Shown here: piece by piece, positions 1 to 8,148 of the stretch | How the letters are laid out: each line of letters starts with the position of its first letter | Numbering within the stretch: position 1 is the first letter of the stretch | Source of the DNA: Erysipelotrichaceae bacterium RD49 | GTDB lineage: Bacteria; Bacillota_I; Bacilli_A; Erysipelotrichales; Erysipelotrichaceae | Assembly (NCBI GenBank): GCA_015233825.1 | Contig: JADGIS010000005.1 | Coordinates: 1 to 39,961 of the forward strand | Direction: 5' to 3' | Length of the DNA stretch: 39,961 nt | Translations under genes and position numbers: made by a program | Notes under the pieces: generated by a model | Database searches by the model: none | The model's input: the letters and a program-made list of their open reading frames with translations, nothing else | Told to the model about the DNA's origin: nothing

Positions 1-384
1 TATGGCAGCCGCTGGCTTGTGGAAACAAGCTATCTGGAGCTCAAATACTATGTTGGCAAGCTCGCTATTCATGCACGAAAAATGAATTCTATCTACCAGG
101 AGATTTATGCGGCACTCGACTTATATAACTTGTCAAACGCTGTGATTCAATATTGTGAACTCCATAGACCAGAGCCCAAAAGAAATCTGAAGTATAAATA
201 CCGGCTTAACAGAAAGTATGCCTTCGAGATCTGCCGTGATTTCTTCAACTATAAGATTTTAGACGAAGACTATCTGATTCAAAGGATACTTAAGCATAAG
301 ACCCCCATAAAACCAACCCGCTATTTTAAGCGACGAACTATACGAAAGGCAGATTCAAACCAACACAGGCTTTCTGGACAATAA
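1..384 (+). pseudogene. IS4-type transposase, C-terminal fragment (cut by window edge)
   Basis: The frame is open from base 1 and ends at 384, so only the last ~127 residues are visible. The residues RWLVETSYLELKYYVGK, followed by HARKMNSIYQEIYAALDLYN, resemble the C-terminal end of IS4-family DDE transposases, where a conserved Glu sits in a WxVETxxxxLKY context and is followed by a basic helix. No catalytic Asp is visible because the N-terminus lies outside the window. Whether the full element is intact cannot be told. No terminal inverted repeat could be confirmed in the 200 bp downstream. Confidence 0.6.
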
Positions 385-407
385 GTTATCCTAAACAGAT
401 TATTTAG

Positions 408-432
408 AAAGGTGTTGCTTGGCACCTCTTTT
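408..432 (+). terminator. weak hairpin after transposase fragment
   Basis: AGGTGT and GCACCT form a 6-bp stem with a 6-nt loop followed by CTTTT. It lies 25 bp past the transposase stop codon. The short stem and short T-run make this a weak call. Confidence 0.3.
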
Positions 433-584
433 CAATGCGCCCAATTTTTGGAAAACATGAGGCTAAAAGACAATCTTTGGATAAGAATATAATCTCTAAA
501 AGATAGGCGTAGCGGGAAGGTAATTAATAAATTGCCGATATTGATCGAAAGATACTATTTGCCGCCAAACCGAATGGCATTGGA

Positions 585-1268
585 TTAGATCGTTCGCAGC
601 GCATCAACCAGTTCGGTTTTCGCACTGGCTTTGGCATCTTTCATCTTGATGACCTTGGCAGGACAACCGGCTACGACCGCATTGGCTGGGACATCATCAA
701 TGACAATCGCTCCAGCAGCGACAACCGCATTTTCACCAATATGGCAGCCTTCAATCACGACCGCATTGGCCCCGATCATGACGTTGTCTTCAACGATGAC
801 AGGCGTAGCACTGGCTGGTTCGATCACGCCGGCTAAAACAGTGCCGGCACCGATATGGCAATGTTTTTTCACAATTGCGCGGCCTCCAAGAACCGCACCC
901 ATATCAATCATCGTGCCTTCGCCGATTTCAGCACCGATATTGATGATGGCCCCCATCATAATGACAGCATTGTCCCCGATGGTTACCTGGTCACGGATAA
1001 TTGCCCCTGGTTCAATGCGAGCATTGATTCCTTTAAGATCCAGCATCGGAACGGCGGAATTGCGCATCTGGTTTTCGACGACATAATCGTTAATCTGGTC
1101 TGCATTGGCCTGAAGAATGGGCTCAATGTCTTTCCAATCGCCAAATACGACGTGGCCGAATTTCTGACAACCGGGAAAGTCGATGTCTTCTTTGGAATCG
1201 ACATAGACTTTAACAGGTGTTTTCTTTTCCGCATTCGCAATAAAATTGATAATTTCCTGTGCTTCCAT
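585..1268 (-). CDS. dapH: 2,3,4,5-tetrahydropyridine-2,6-dicarboxylate N-acetyltransferase
   Basis: DapH acetylates L-2-tetrahydrodipicolinate with acetyl-CoA in the N-acetyl branch of diaminopimelate/lysine synthesis. The 227-aa product starts [16 protein letters not shown]. From about residue 90 it shows left-handed beta-helix hexapeptide repeats ([20 protein letters not shown], then [15 protein letters not shown] and [10 protein letters not shown]), as in the DapD/DapH acyltransferases. The start was placed at 1268 because AGGAGG lies 7 nt upstream. A longer open frame to 1385 would run through the hairpin at 1286-1323 and lacks such a site. It is the last gene of the lysine operon, 165 bp after dapB. 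The partner N-acetyl-DAP aminotransferase and deacetylase are not in the window. Confidence 0.93.
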   Translation of the reverse strand: MEAQEIINFIANAEKKTPVKVYVDSKEDIDFPGCQKFGHVVFGDWKDIEPILQANADQINDYVVENQMRNSAVPMLDLKGINARIEPGAIIRDQVTIGDNAVIMMGAIINIGAEIGEGTMIDMGAVLGGRAIVKKHCHIGAGTVLAGVIEPASATPVIVEDNVMIGANAVVIEGCHIGENAVVAAGAIVIDDVPANAVVAGCPAKVIKMKDAKASAKTELVDALRTI

Positions 1269-1285
1269 TTGTTTTCCTCCTAAAC

Positions 1286-1323
1286 AATGCCAAGAAACAG
1301 GATGCATGCTGTTTCTTGGCATT
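1286..1323 (-). other. perfect 15-bp inverted repeat between dapB and dapH
   Basis: The arms AATGCCAAGAAACAG (1286-1300) and its exact complement (1309-1323) flank an 8-nt loop that contains ATGCAT. In the operon direction the hairpin ends 18 nt before the dapH start and is followed by GTTTAGGAGG rather than a T-run. It therefore looks more like an mRNA-processing or translation-modulating stem, or a DNA operator, than a strong terminator. Confidence 0.6.
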
Positions 1324-1433
1324 TGATTTTTCTTCATTTCATTTTTACGGCTAACCTGTCTTTTGCTTCCGATTTTTGTGTCCACAAGCCAGGCAGCTTA
1401 TTCTCTCCAGTTGTTTTTTGCCAAATGAAAGAA

Positions 1434-2144
1434 CTAGCCAACTAAGTCTTTCATGGTATAGAAACCAGCTGGCTTATCCTGCATGAATTCGGCTGCTTCA
1501 ATAGCTCCGTTGACAAAGATCTGTCTGGAATTGGCATTGTGCATCAGAACCAGTTCTTCATCAGGTCCAAAGAAACTGACTTCATGCCGGCCGGCCATAT
1601 TGCCCCCACGCAGGGCATGAATGCCAATTTCTTTTTCGCGCACGCCTGTACGGCCGCTGCGGCCATAAACTTTCTTAAATTCATCATTGGGATCAACGGC
1701 TTCCACTAAAGCTAAAGCTGTACCGCTTGGAGCGTCTATTTTTTGGTTGTGGTGGGTTTCAACGATTTCAATATCCCATTTGTCCTTCAAAATCTCGCTG
1801 GCTTTGGCGGCAAGCGCTGTGAGCAGGGCAATGCCCAGCGAGTAGTTGGCGGCAAAGAAGACCGGATTGGTCTTGGCCAGCTCATGAAGAGATTCTTTTT
1901 GCTCATTGGTAAAACCGGTGGTTCCTTCGACCAACGCGATGGGTTTATTGGCGATGGCTTGCTCTACCCAGCCCAGATTATCGGGATGGGAGAAATCCAG
2001 GACGAGATCCACCTGGTCGAGATTGTCTAACAGACCGGCCTGGTCAAACGCATCTACATTGGCTAGTACGGTATGGCCATGGCTTTGGGCAGTGGTTTTG
2101 AGCAGCTGGCCCATGCGGCCTTTGCCTACGATAACGATATTCAT
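1434..2144 (-). CDS. dapB: 4-hydroxy-tetrahydrodipicolinate reductase
   Basis: DapB reduces the dapA product to tetrahydrodipicolinate with NAD(P)H. The 236-aa protein opens with the Rossmann motif GKGRMGQ. It carries the family signature around ETHHNQKIDAPSGTA, which supplies the substrate-binding His and Lys residues, and has EGTTGF in the substrate pocket. Its length is slightly below the usual 240-270 aa but all domains are present. The ATG overlaps the dapA stop codon by 4 nt, which indicates translational coupling. Confidence 0.96.
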   Translation of the reverse strand: MNIVIVGKGRMGQLLKTTAQSHGHTVLANVDAFDQAGLLDNLDQVDLVLDFSHPDNLGWVEQAIANKPIALVEGTTGFTNEQKESLHELAKTNPVFFAANYSLGIALLTALAAKASEILKDKWDIEIVETHHNQKIDAPSGTALALVEAVDPNDEFKKVYGRSGRTGVREKEIGIHALRGGNMAGRHEVSFFGPDEELVLMHNANSRQIFVNGAIEAAEFMQDKPAGFYTMKDLVG

Positions 2145-3028
2145 TCCACAAGCCCCTTTTCCTGGAGGGAATTATACAGTTTCTGGCGGTGAGCCGGTTC
2201 CATTTCAAAAAGCGGCAGGCGGTATTTGCCCACTTCCATGCCCATCATGTTCATGGCTTCTTTGATTGGGATTGGATTGACTTCGATAAATAAATTATGA
2301 ATCACATCGAGCAGATCCAGCTGCAAAGCACGAGCTGCAGGATAGTTGCCATCCAGGCAGTTCTGGGCGATTTGGTGGGTTTCTTCGGGCAGAATGTTGG
2401 CCAGAACGGAGATTACGCCCGAAGAGCCCAGCGACATCATTGGCACGATAATATCGTCGTTGCCTGAATACATCACAAAGTCATCGTTTAAAAACCGGGC
2501 GACATCAGTGGCATAGGATAAGTTGCCGCTGGCTTCTTTGATCCCCTGGATCATTGGGTGCTTGGACAGGCGGCCGACAGCGTTAACGGAAATAGAGCAG
2601 CCTGTGCGTCCAGGAATGTTATAAAGAATAATGGGGATATTGACGGCATCGGCTACCGTTGTAAAATGATGGACCATGCCTTCGTTATTGGCTTTGTTGT
2701 AGTAAGGCGAGATCAAAAGCAGGCCGTCGGCTCCCATATTCTGGTATTTTAAAGCTTTTTCTAACTGGGTCTGGGTACAGTTCGAGCCAGCGCCGACGAT
2801 GATTGGAATGCGGTGATCTGCCGTGGCGATGGCACAAGCCACAACAGCGTCATCTTCTTCATGGGACATGGTAGAGGATTCACCGGTTGTTCCTAACACC
2901 AGCAGACCATCCGTTCCATGATCGATATGCCAGTTGATCAGCTCCCGCAGTTTTTTGAAGTTGACGGTTCCATCACTGTGGAATGGAGTAATTAAAGCAA
3001 CGATTGATCCTTTTGGCAGGTTAGTCAT
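2141..3028 (-). CDS. dapA: 4-hydroxy-tetrahydrodipicolinate synthase
   Basis: DapA condenses pyruvate with aspartate semialdehyde, the first committed step to DAP and lysine. The 295-aa product has the family's usual length and TIM-barrel motifs. GTTGESSTM near residue 45 binds the pyruvate carboxylate, YNIPGRTG carries the catalytic Tyr, and GIKEASGN carries the Schiff-base Lys. It overlaps dapF upstream by 8 nt and dapB downstream by 4 nt. Confidence 0.97.
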   Translation of the reverse strand: MTNLPKGSIVALITPFHSDGTVNFKKLRELINWHIDHGTDGLLVLGTTGESSTMSHEEDDAVVACAIATADHRIPIIVGAGSNCTQTQLEKALKYQNMGADGLLLISPYYNKANNEGMVHHFTTVADAVNIPIILYNIPGRTGCSISVNAVGRLSKHPMIQGIKEASGNLSYATDVARFLNDDFVMYSGNDDIIVPMMSLGSSGVISVLANILPEETHQIAQNCLDGNYPAARALQLDLLDVIHNLFIEVNPIPIKEAMNMMGMEVGKYRLPLFEMEPAHRQKLYNSLQEKGLVE

Positions 3029-3836
3029 ATTCGTATTCTCCTTCGATGATTTTTTGGGCGGGGCCGGTCATGAAGACATGGTCATCGGCTCCAATTTCAA
3101 TTTCAAGATTTGCTTTTTTAAGCTGGACTGCAGTATGGGCGTTTGCTTTGCCCAGAGCATGGGCTGCATAGGCACTGGCACACACCCCAGTGCCGCAGGC
3201 TAAAGTCACCCCGCAGCCGCGCTCATAAGTCTGGACTTTTAAATGGTCCGCATCCTGTACTTCGACAAAATTTACATTGGTCTGCTCTTTAAACAAAGGA
3301 TGATGGCAGATCTTTTTTCCGACTTCTTCAATCTCGCCAAGCGCATCCTCGCAAAATAAGACCGTATGGACGGTGGACATAAAGAAGCTGTAGATCGTGT
3401 AAGTCTCGCCATCAATTTCCAAGGGGTAGGCCCAGATTTTCTTCTCGGTTCCAATCAGCTCCGGTTCCCATTTCGGGGTTCCCATATCCACCTGGACTTG
3501 AAAGGGATCGGTGCTTAAAACCGTGATGATCTTTTCACCGGCTAGAGTCTGGACTGGATAGGGATTAGGCAGATCAAAGCCATGATCAGAGCAGTATCTG
3601 GCAAAGCAGCGAATGCCATTGCCGCACATCGGGGCTCTCGAGCCGTCCTGGTTGTAGTAGACCATTTCCAAAGGATCGGTTTTGACAGCAATCAATCCAT
3701 CTGCCCCGATCCCGGTATGTCGGTCGCACACCTTGACGGTAAAATCGATGGGATCGGCTAAAGAAGCAAAGATCTGGTAGTCGAGCATGATAAAGTCGTT
3801 GCCGGCTCCATGATATTTACACACAGGCACTCTCAT
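3021..3836 (-). CDS. dapF: diaminopimelate epimerase
   Basis: DapF interconverts LL- and meso-diaminopimelate. The 271-aa protein carries both halves of the two-base catalytic site, Cys in MCGNGIRC and Cys in ACGTGVCASA, together with the N-terminal GAGNDF motif. Both catalytic cysteines are intact, so it should be active. It overlaps lysA upstream and dapA downstream by a few bases, in the middle of the lysine operon. Confidence 0.97.
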   Translation of the reverse strand: MRVPVCKYHGAGNDFIMLDYQIFASLADPIDFTVKVCDRHTGIGADGLIAVKTDPLEMVYYNQDGSRAPMCGNGIRCFARYCSDHGFDLPNPYPVQTLAGEKIITVLSTDPFQVQVDMGTPKWEPELIGTEKKIWAYPLEIDGETYTIYSFFMSTVHTVLFCEDALGEIEEVGKKICHHPLFKEQTNVNFVEVQDADHLKVQTYERGCGVTLACGTGVCASAYAAHALGKANAHTAVQLKKANLEIEIGADDHVFMTGPAQKIIEGEYEYD

Positions 3837-5146
3837 TGTACTTCCTCCACTTCCAGCAGTTCGCGTTCGATCAGCTCGTTCAGGCTTTGCGGTTTAATGG
3901 CCCAATAGATTTTGCCATCCTTGACAAAGACTACACCGGCAAAGGGAAGCTTGTTATAGTTGCTGGCCATCGAATAGCCATACGCACCGGTCGAGTGAAC
4001 GAGCAGCAGGTCGCCGCTTTGATAGGGCTGAATGGTAATCTCACTTCCCAGCAGGTCACCGCTTTCGCAGCATTTGCCTGCAATCGTAACGGTTTCGGTC
4101 TTGGCTGCATCCATATTGGTTGCAACATCAAATTCGTAATCTGCCTGGTAGAGCGCCGGGCGGATATTATCGGTCATGCCGCCATCGATAAAGATGTACT
4201 TGCGGTTTTGGGTTTCCTTTAAAAAGCCGATTTCATAAAGCTGATAGCCGGCTTCAGCCACAATCGAGCGGCCCGGCTCAATACAGATTGAATCAAAGGC
4301 CAAATTCAAGCGTTCTTTTTCAGCTTCAGCTTGGCTGATTACTGCTTTGCAGATTTGCTCAATTGCCACCGGTTTGTCGGCATCCGTATACCACACCCCA
4401 AAGCCGCCGCCAAAGTCGAGGGTTCTGGTCACAAATCCGAACTGTTCTTCAAACGTTTTGGCAAATTCGCAGACTTTCGTGATCTCGGCCAGAAACGCTT
4501 CCTGCTCAAAGATCTGCGAGCCGATATGGGCATGAAAGCCATCAAATGAGATGCCGGCTTGGCTGAGGGTTTGGACGATCTGAGCGATTTCATCCATTTT
4601 TAAAATCGAGATGCCAAACTTAGAATCCACATAAGCGGTTTGAATGTATTGATGGGTATGGGCTTCAATCCCTGGGTTAATGCGCAGCAAAGTGTTGACG
4701 CGGCAAGATTGGTATTCAGGTTTCTGGACGAGAAAAGCCAATAGTTCGGCTTCCATCAGGTTATCGACAATGATCGTGCCAACTTTAAGCTTTAAAGCCA
4801 TTTCCAGTTCTTTGCGGGATTTGTTATTGCCATGAAAGTAAACGTTCTTTAAATCAAAACCAGCCTTATAGGCGGTATACAGTTCGCCCGCGCTGACCAC
4901 ATCCAGGGCTAAACCATGTTTCTGGCACAGTTTATAAACAGCCAGGCATGAAAAGGCCTTGCTGGCATAGAGAACGGATGTCTGCAGTGTATCGCTTTTA
5001 AAACTGGATACAAATTCGGCCATACGTTCTTCCAAAGCGTTTTGATCATAAATATAAAGCGGTGTGCCGCAGGATGAGGCTAGCTTGCGAACACCAACCC
5101 CGCCGATTACAGCCTGACCGTCTCGGATTTCAATTGCATTGTGCAT
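3833..5146 (-). CDS. lysA: diaminopimelate decarboxylase
   Basis: LysA decarboxylates meso-DAP to L-lysine using PLP. The 437-aa product is a fold-type III decarboxylase. The PLP Lys lies in YASKAFS. HGNNKS, HIGSQIF, the glycine-rich GGGFG and EPGRSIVAEAG complete the cofactor site, and CCESGD carries the second-subunit Cys. The start follows GGAGG by 6 nt. It is the first gene of the operon, directly behind a riboswitch-controlled terminator, so lysine availability should set expression of the whole operon. Confidence 0.97.
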   Translation of the reverse strand: MHNAIEIRDGQAVIGGVGVRKLASSCGTPLYIYDQNALEERMAEFVSSFKSDTLQTSVLYASKAFSCLAVYKLCQKHGLALDVVSAGELYTAYKAGFDLKNVYFHGNNKSRKELEMALKLKVGTIIVDNLMEAELLAFLVQKPEYQSCRVNTLLRINPGIEAHTHQYIQTAYVDSKFGISILKMDEIAQIVQTLSQAGISFDGFHAHIGSQIFEQEAFLAEITKVCEFAKTFEEQFGFVTRTLDFGGGFGVWYTDADKPVAIEQICKAVISQAEAEKERLNLAFDSICIEPGRSIVAEAGYQLYEIGFLKETQNRKYIFIDGGMTDNIRPALYQADYEFDVATNMDAAKTETVTIAGKCCESGDLLGSEITIQPYQSGDLLLVHSTGAYGYSMASNYNKLPFAGVVFVKDGKIYWAIKPQSLNELIERELLEVEEVQ

Positions 5147-5153
5147 TCAATTC

Positions 5154-5197
5154 CTCCAAAAAAAATCAGTGAAATAGATCGACTATCTCACTGATTT
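5154..5197 (-). terminator. riboswitch expression-platform terminator
   Basis: Read on the minus strand, AAATCAGTGAGATAG pairs with CTATTTCACTGATTT around a 5-nt loop, followed by eight T residues. The T-run is immediately followed by the lysA GGAGG. The stem therefore ends transcription just before the first ribosome binding site when the upstream riboswitch is lysine-bound. Confidence 0.88.
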
Positions 5198-5212
5198 CAC
5201 ATGCATCGGTGT

Positions 5213-5376
5213 TTGATAGCCCTCCTGCAGATTTTCCTGCAGACAGTCCAGAAGATATTCTCCGCTGGCCCACCGGATCTTCATGCCTGAATCCCCAGTT
5301 CGGCGCTCATGCTTGAGACCAGGTCAGATGCCTGCCGGCTCCCTGATCGTCAGTCAATTGCGCAACCTCTATCGCT
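5213..5376 (-). promoter_or_regulatory. lysine riboswitch (L-box)
   Basis: The minus strand shows the conserved L-box elements in order. These are GATAGAGGTTGCG at the 5' side of P1/P2, GCGCCGAACT in the core, ACTGTCTGCAGG, and GGAGGGCTATC closing P1 with GATAG. Spacing and order match lysine riboswitches upstream of lysC and lysA in Bacillota. The aptamer is followed directly by an intrinsic terminator and then lysA, the expected arrangement for lysine-induced attenuation. Confidence 0.9.
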
Positions 5377-5390
5377 GATTTCTTTTGACC

Positions 5391-5418
5391 ATCTTACATT
5401 CAATTTGCACAATTACAA
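5391..5418 (-). promoter_or_regulatory. candidate promoter of lysine operon
   Basis: On the minus strand a TTGTAA -35 and a TAAGAT -10 are separated by 16 bp. They are placed so that transcription would begin a few bases before the riboswitch. Each box matches the sigma-A consensus at four of six positions. Confidence 0.45.
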
Positions 5419-5501
5419 ATCATCAATCCGCATTTGGAAATGATTTCTGAAAAAACGCCTGAAAAAGATGGGAAAACAGGACGGATTTTGGAGTTCCCAT
5501 C

Positions 5502-5531
5502 AAAAAAAGCCAGACCTTTATAGAGCCTGGC
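5502..5531 (-). terminator. terminator after GTPase-NYN gene
   Basis: On the minus strand GCCAGGC and GTCTGGC form a 7-bp stem with a 9-nt loop, followed by seven T residues. It lies 113 bp past the fusion gene stop codon and separates that unit from the lysine operon. Confidence 0.8.
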
Positions 5532-5643
5532 CAAATCAGTGAAAATGAATCTTTTCTTGAAACAATTGAATTCAAAATCCAGCAAGCAGTTGGAGGATAG
5601 TGAAAATGAATCCTCAATCGATGACCAATCCCGCCGCCATGGC

Positions 5644-8148
5644 TCAGCGAACCGTTTTGAGATCCTCAAAGGCTCTGGCGTTGACGCTTTTGACCATTCC
5701 TTCGAGCTCACGTGCCGAAATACGGCGGGCACCATGCGAGAGCACCGAGTTTTGAATTAAGGCATCACTGGTGGCCGCGATGCATTCAAATTTGCCCCGC
5801 AGATCGTGAACTTTCTTTTCAATATAGCTGTCCGCTGTCATTCCCGCAGGTGTATAGACGATCGAAGAAGAACCATTGCGCGTGCTGGATCCATGGCTGC
5901 CTTTATGCCGTGTGCCGTCAAAAACGATAATCATCGACCAGCCGCGGTAGCCCTGGTAATTCACCAGCATGCTGATGAGTTCTTCGCGTGCTGAGTGAAG
6001 CGACTTGGCAGCCAGTGTTTTGAGTTCTGGCCAGGAGTAAATCATATTGTAGCCGTCGACCAGCAGGCAGATCGGCAGATGGGAAAAGTTTTTAACACTC
6101 ACTGGCTCTAAAGAAAGATCAGTCCGTTTTTTCTTGGCTGGAGCTTTCTTTTCATTGCGGTTGGCCCCGCCCGCATAGCCAAATGCCCGGCGCAGTTCTT
6201 CATCGCTGACTTTGCCGGAGTTAACCGAATAGCTGGAAATGGAATCACGGGTATCAACCGGAATGTGAAGATGATCCTCAACCTCATCCCAGTCTACGAT
6301 TGTGCCGCTGCCATTGGAGCAAAAAACAGAAGCGGCTGGATTGCGGCGGTCCAAAGCGGGATCATACCCAATCTGGGCGATGATGGTTTCGCTATCCTGG
6401 CAGACATCATAGCCGCTTGTTTCAGCAGCAAACGAGGCGGTACCTTTGGAAGCACGGGCAAGCTCCTCTTGGAAATTGAGCAGCGTCCGCACCGGCCCGC
6501 GGCCATTGATAGCCACGGATCCATTTTCCTGTTCATTGACTTCAACCGAGGCCTTGCGCAGGTCAAGCTGGTAAAGCACTTTGGAAAGATGTTCGGCCGG
6601 AACGTGGATTTCAAAGGCAAAATAGGGTTCCAGCAGAATGTTTTCAGCCTTCATCAACCCTTGACGCACGGCTCTTTGGGCAGCCTGGCGAAAATCACCG
6701 CCTGATGTATGTTTTTGATGGGCGCGGCCATTGACCAGCGTAATCTTGACATCGGTGAGCTGTGAGCGGGTTAAAACCCCAGGGATTTTCCAATCGGCCA
6801 GAGCCGATAAAATCAATCGCTGCCAGTTGAGGGAAAGAATGTCGCGCGGCAGTTTGGATGACAAGGTCACCCCGGAATTGCGCTTTCCTGGTTCGAGCAG
6901 CAGATGGACTTCCGCATAATGGCGCAAGGGTTCAAAATGGCCATACCCAAAGACGCTGTCGCCGATTGTTTCTTTATAGACAATCTGGCCCGGTCCGAAT
7001 TCGACATGAAACCCGGATTTTTCCAGAATCTTCTTTTTTAAAACTTCCTTTTGGATGCTTCCCATCAAGTGAATCGAGATGGTCTGGGTCTGCTCATTGA
7101 ATTCGACTTGCAAAGAAGGGTCTTCCATCATTAATACTTTCATCCAGCCCATCATCTGCACGGCGTCTACTCCATCAGGCAGAATCAGATCGTAATACAA
7201 AGCAGGGGATAATAAGGCTTTGGGTTTATCCATTTCAAAACCAAGACCATCGCCAGGAGCAAGATCTTTCAATCCCTTCACGGAAACGACCTCGCCGGCT
7301 TTGGCTTCGGACACAGATTGAAATCCTTTGCCTTGATACAGGCGGATCTGGTCAACCTTCTGGTCATTGATGATTTCCTTGGCTTTAAGGGTTCCGCCGG
7401 TTATTTTGAGGTGGACAATCGGCATTGAGGTTTCATCAGCTGTCACTTTAAAAACTCTTGCACCAAATTCAGATGGATAGTCTTTGGGCAGGCTAAAGCG
7501 TACCAGAGCATCAAGCAGTTCCTTGATGCCCTCATTTTTAAGAGCGGAGCCAAACAAAACCGGAAAGACTTTGCGATCCATCACGGCTTGCGCCATGGAA
7601 TGGGCGGATAAAGTTTCCGTTTCAATAAATTCATTGAGCAGATCTTCATCCAGCAAGGCAAACTGTTCAATCCAGTCTTCGGCCTGAAGATCAACAATCC
7701 GCTCATCTAACGTGTGTAAAGAAGCGATGAGTTCTTCTTTGGACAAGTGGGCAGCATCCATCTTGTTGACAAAAAGAAGAGCTGGGATTTGATAGGCATC
7801 CAGACATTTCCAAATCGTCCGCGTATGGGACTGGACACCATCCAGGGCGCTGACCAGTACGATGGCCATATCCAGAACAGACAGAGAGCGTTCCATTTCG
7901 GCAGAAAAGTCGGCATGGCCAGGCGTATCGATCAGATTGATGCGCGTATCGTTCCAGACCAAACCAGCTTGCTTGGAATAAATCGTGATCCCACGGGCAC
8001 GCTCCATTTCGTCATAGTCCAAAAACGCATCCTGATGGTCGACGCGGCCGGCTTTTTTGAGAACACCAGCATCGACAAGCATGCTTTCAATACAAGTTGT
8101 TTTCCCCGCATCGACATGGGCTAAAATCCCGGTGGTTAAAGTTCTCAT
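5644..8148 (-). CDS. TetM-like ribosome-associated GTPase fused to a Rae1/YacP-type NYN nuclease
   Basis: The 834-aa product joins two modules. Residues 1-~650 form an EF-G/TetM-type translational GTPase, with P-loop AHVDAGKTT (10-18), RGIT switch (52-55), DTPGHADF (74-81) and NKMD (128-131), followed by EF-G-like domains II to V. Residues ~660-680 are a basic linker (EKKAPAKKKR). Residues ~690-825 match YacP/Rae1-type NYN (PIN-like) nucleases, with acidic residues in LVDGYNMI (D698), VFDGT (D744), TADSYIEK (D773) and ATSDA (D795). Rae1 of Bacillus subtilis cuts mRNA in the ribosomal A site, so the fusion would place a nuclease on a factor that binds the same site; this role is inferred. In domain IV, HQKHTSGGDFR stands where TetM has its drug-dislodging YSPVS loop, so tetracycline protection is doubtful. 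It overlaps the upstream phosphatase gene by 4 nt. Confidence 0.88.
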   Translation of the reverse strand: MRTLTTGILAHVDAGKTTCIESMLVDAGVLKKAGRVDHQDAFLDYDEMERARGITIYSKQAGLVWNDTRINLIDTPGHADFSAEMERSLSVLDMAIVLVSALDGVQSHTRTIWKCLDAYQIPALLFVNKMDAAHLSKEELIASLHTLDERIVDLQAEDWIEQFALLDEDLLNEFIETETLSAHSMAQAVMDRKVFPVLFGSALKNEGIKELLDALVRFSLPKDYPSEFGARVFKVTADETSMPIVHLKITGGTLKAKEIINDQKVDQIRLYQGKGFQSVSEAKAGEVVSVKGLKDLAPGDGLGFEMDKPKALLSPALYYDLILPDGVDAVQMMGWMKVLMMEDPSLQVEFNEQTQTISIHLMGSIQKEVLKKKILEKSGFHVEFGPGQIVYKETIGDSVFGYGHFEPLRHYAEVHLLLEPGKRNSGVTLSSKLPRDILSLNWQRLILSALADWKIPGVLTRSQLTDVKITLVNGRAHQKHTSGGDFRQAAQRAVRQGLMKAENILLEPYFAFEIHVPAEHLSKVLYQLDLRKASVEVNEQENGSVAINGRGPVRTLLNFQEELARASKGTASFAAETSGYDVCQDSETIIAQIGYDPALDRRNPAASVFCSNGSGTIVDWDEVEDHLHIPVDTRDSISSYSVNSGKVSDEELRRAFGYAGGANRNEKKAPAKKKRTDLSLEPVSVKNFSHLPICLLVDGYNMIYSWPELKTLAAKSLHSAREELISMLVNYQGYRGWSMIIVFDGTRHKGSHGSSTRNGSSSIVYTPAGMTADSYIEKKVHDLRGKFECIAATSDALIQNSVLSHGARRISARELEGMVKSVNARAFEDLKTVR

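Noticed and set aside
631-1283. Plus-strand open frames opposite dapH
   Set aside because: They mirror the strongly supported dapH on the other strand, have no ribosome binding site, and their composition reflects the repeats of DapH.
5644-8148. Calling the GTPase a tetracycline resistance (TetM) gene
   Set aside because: The drug-dislodging loop sequence is not conserved and the protein carries an NYN domain; resistance cannot be claimed.
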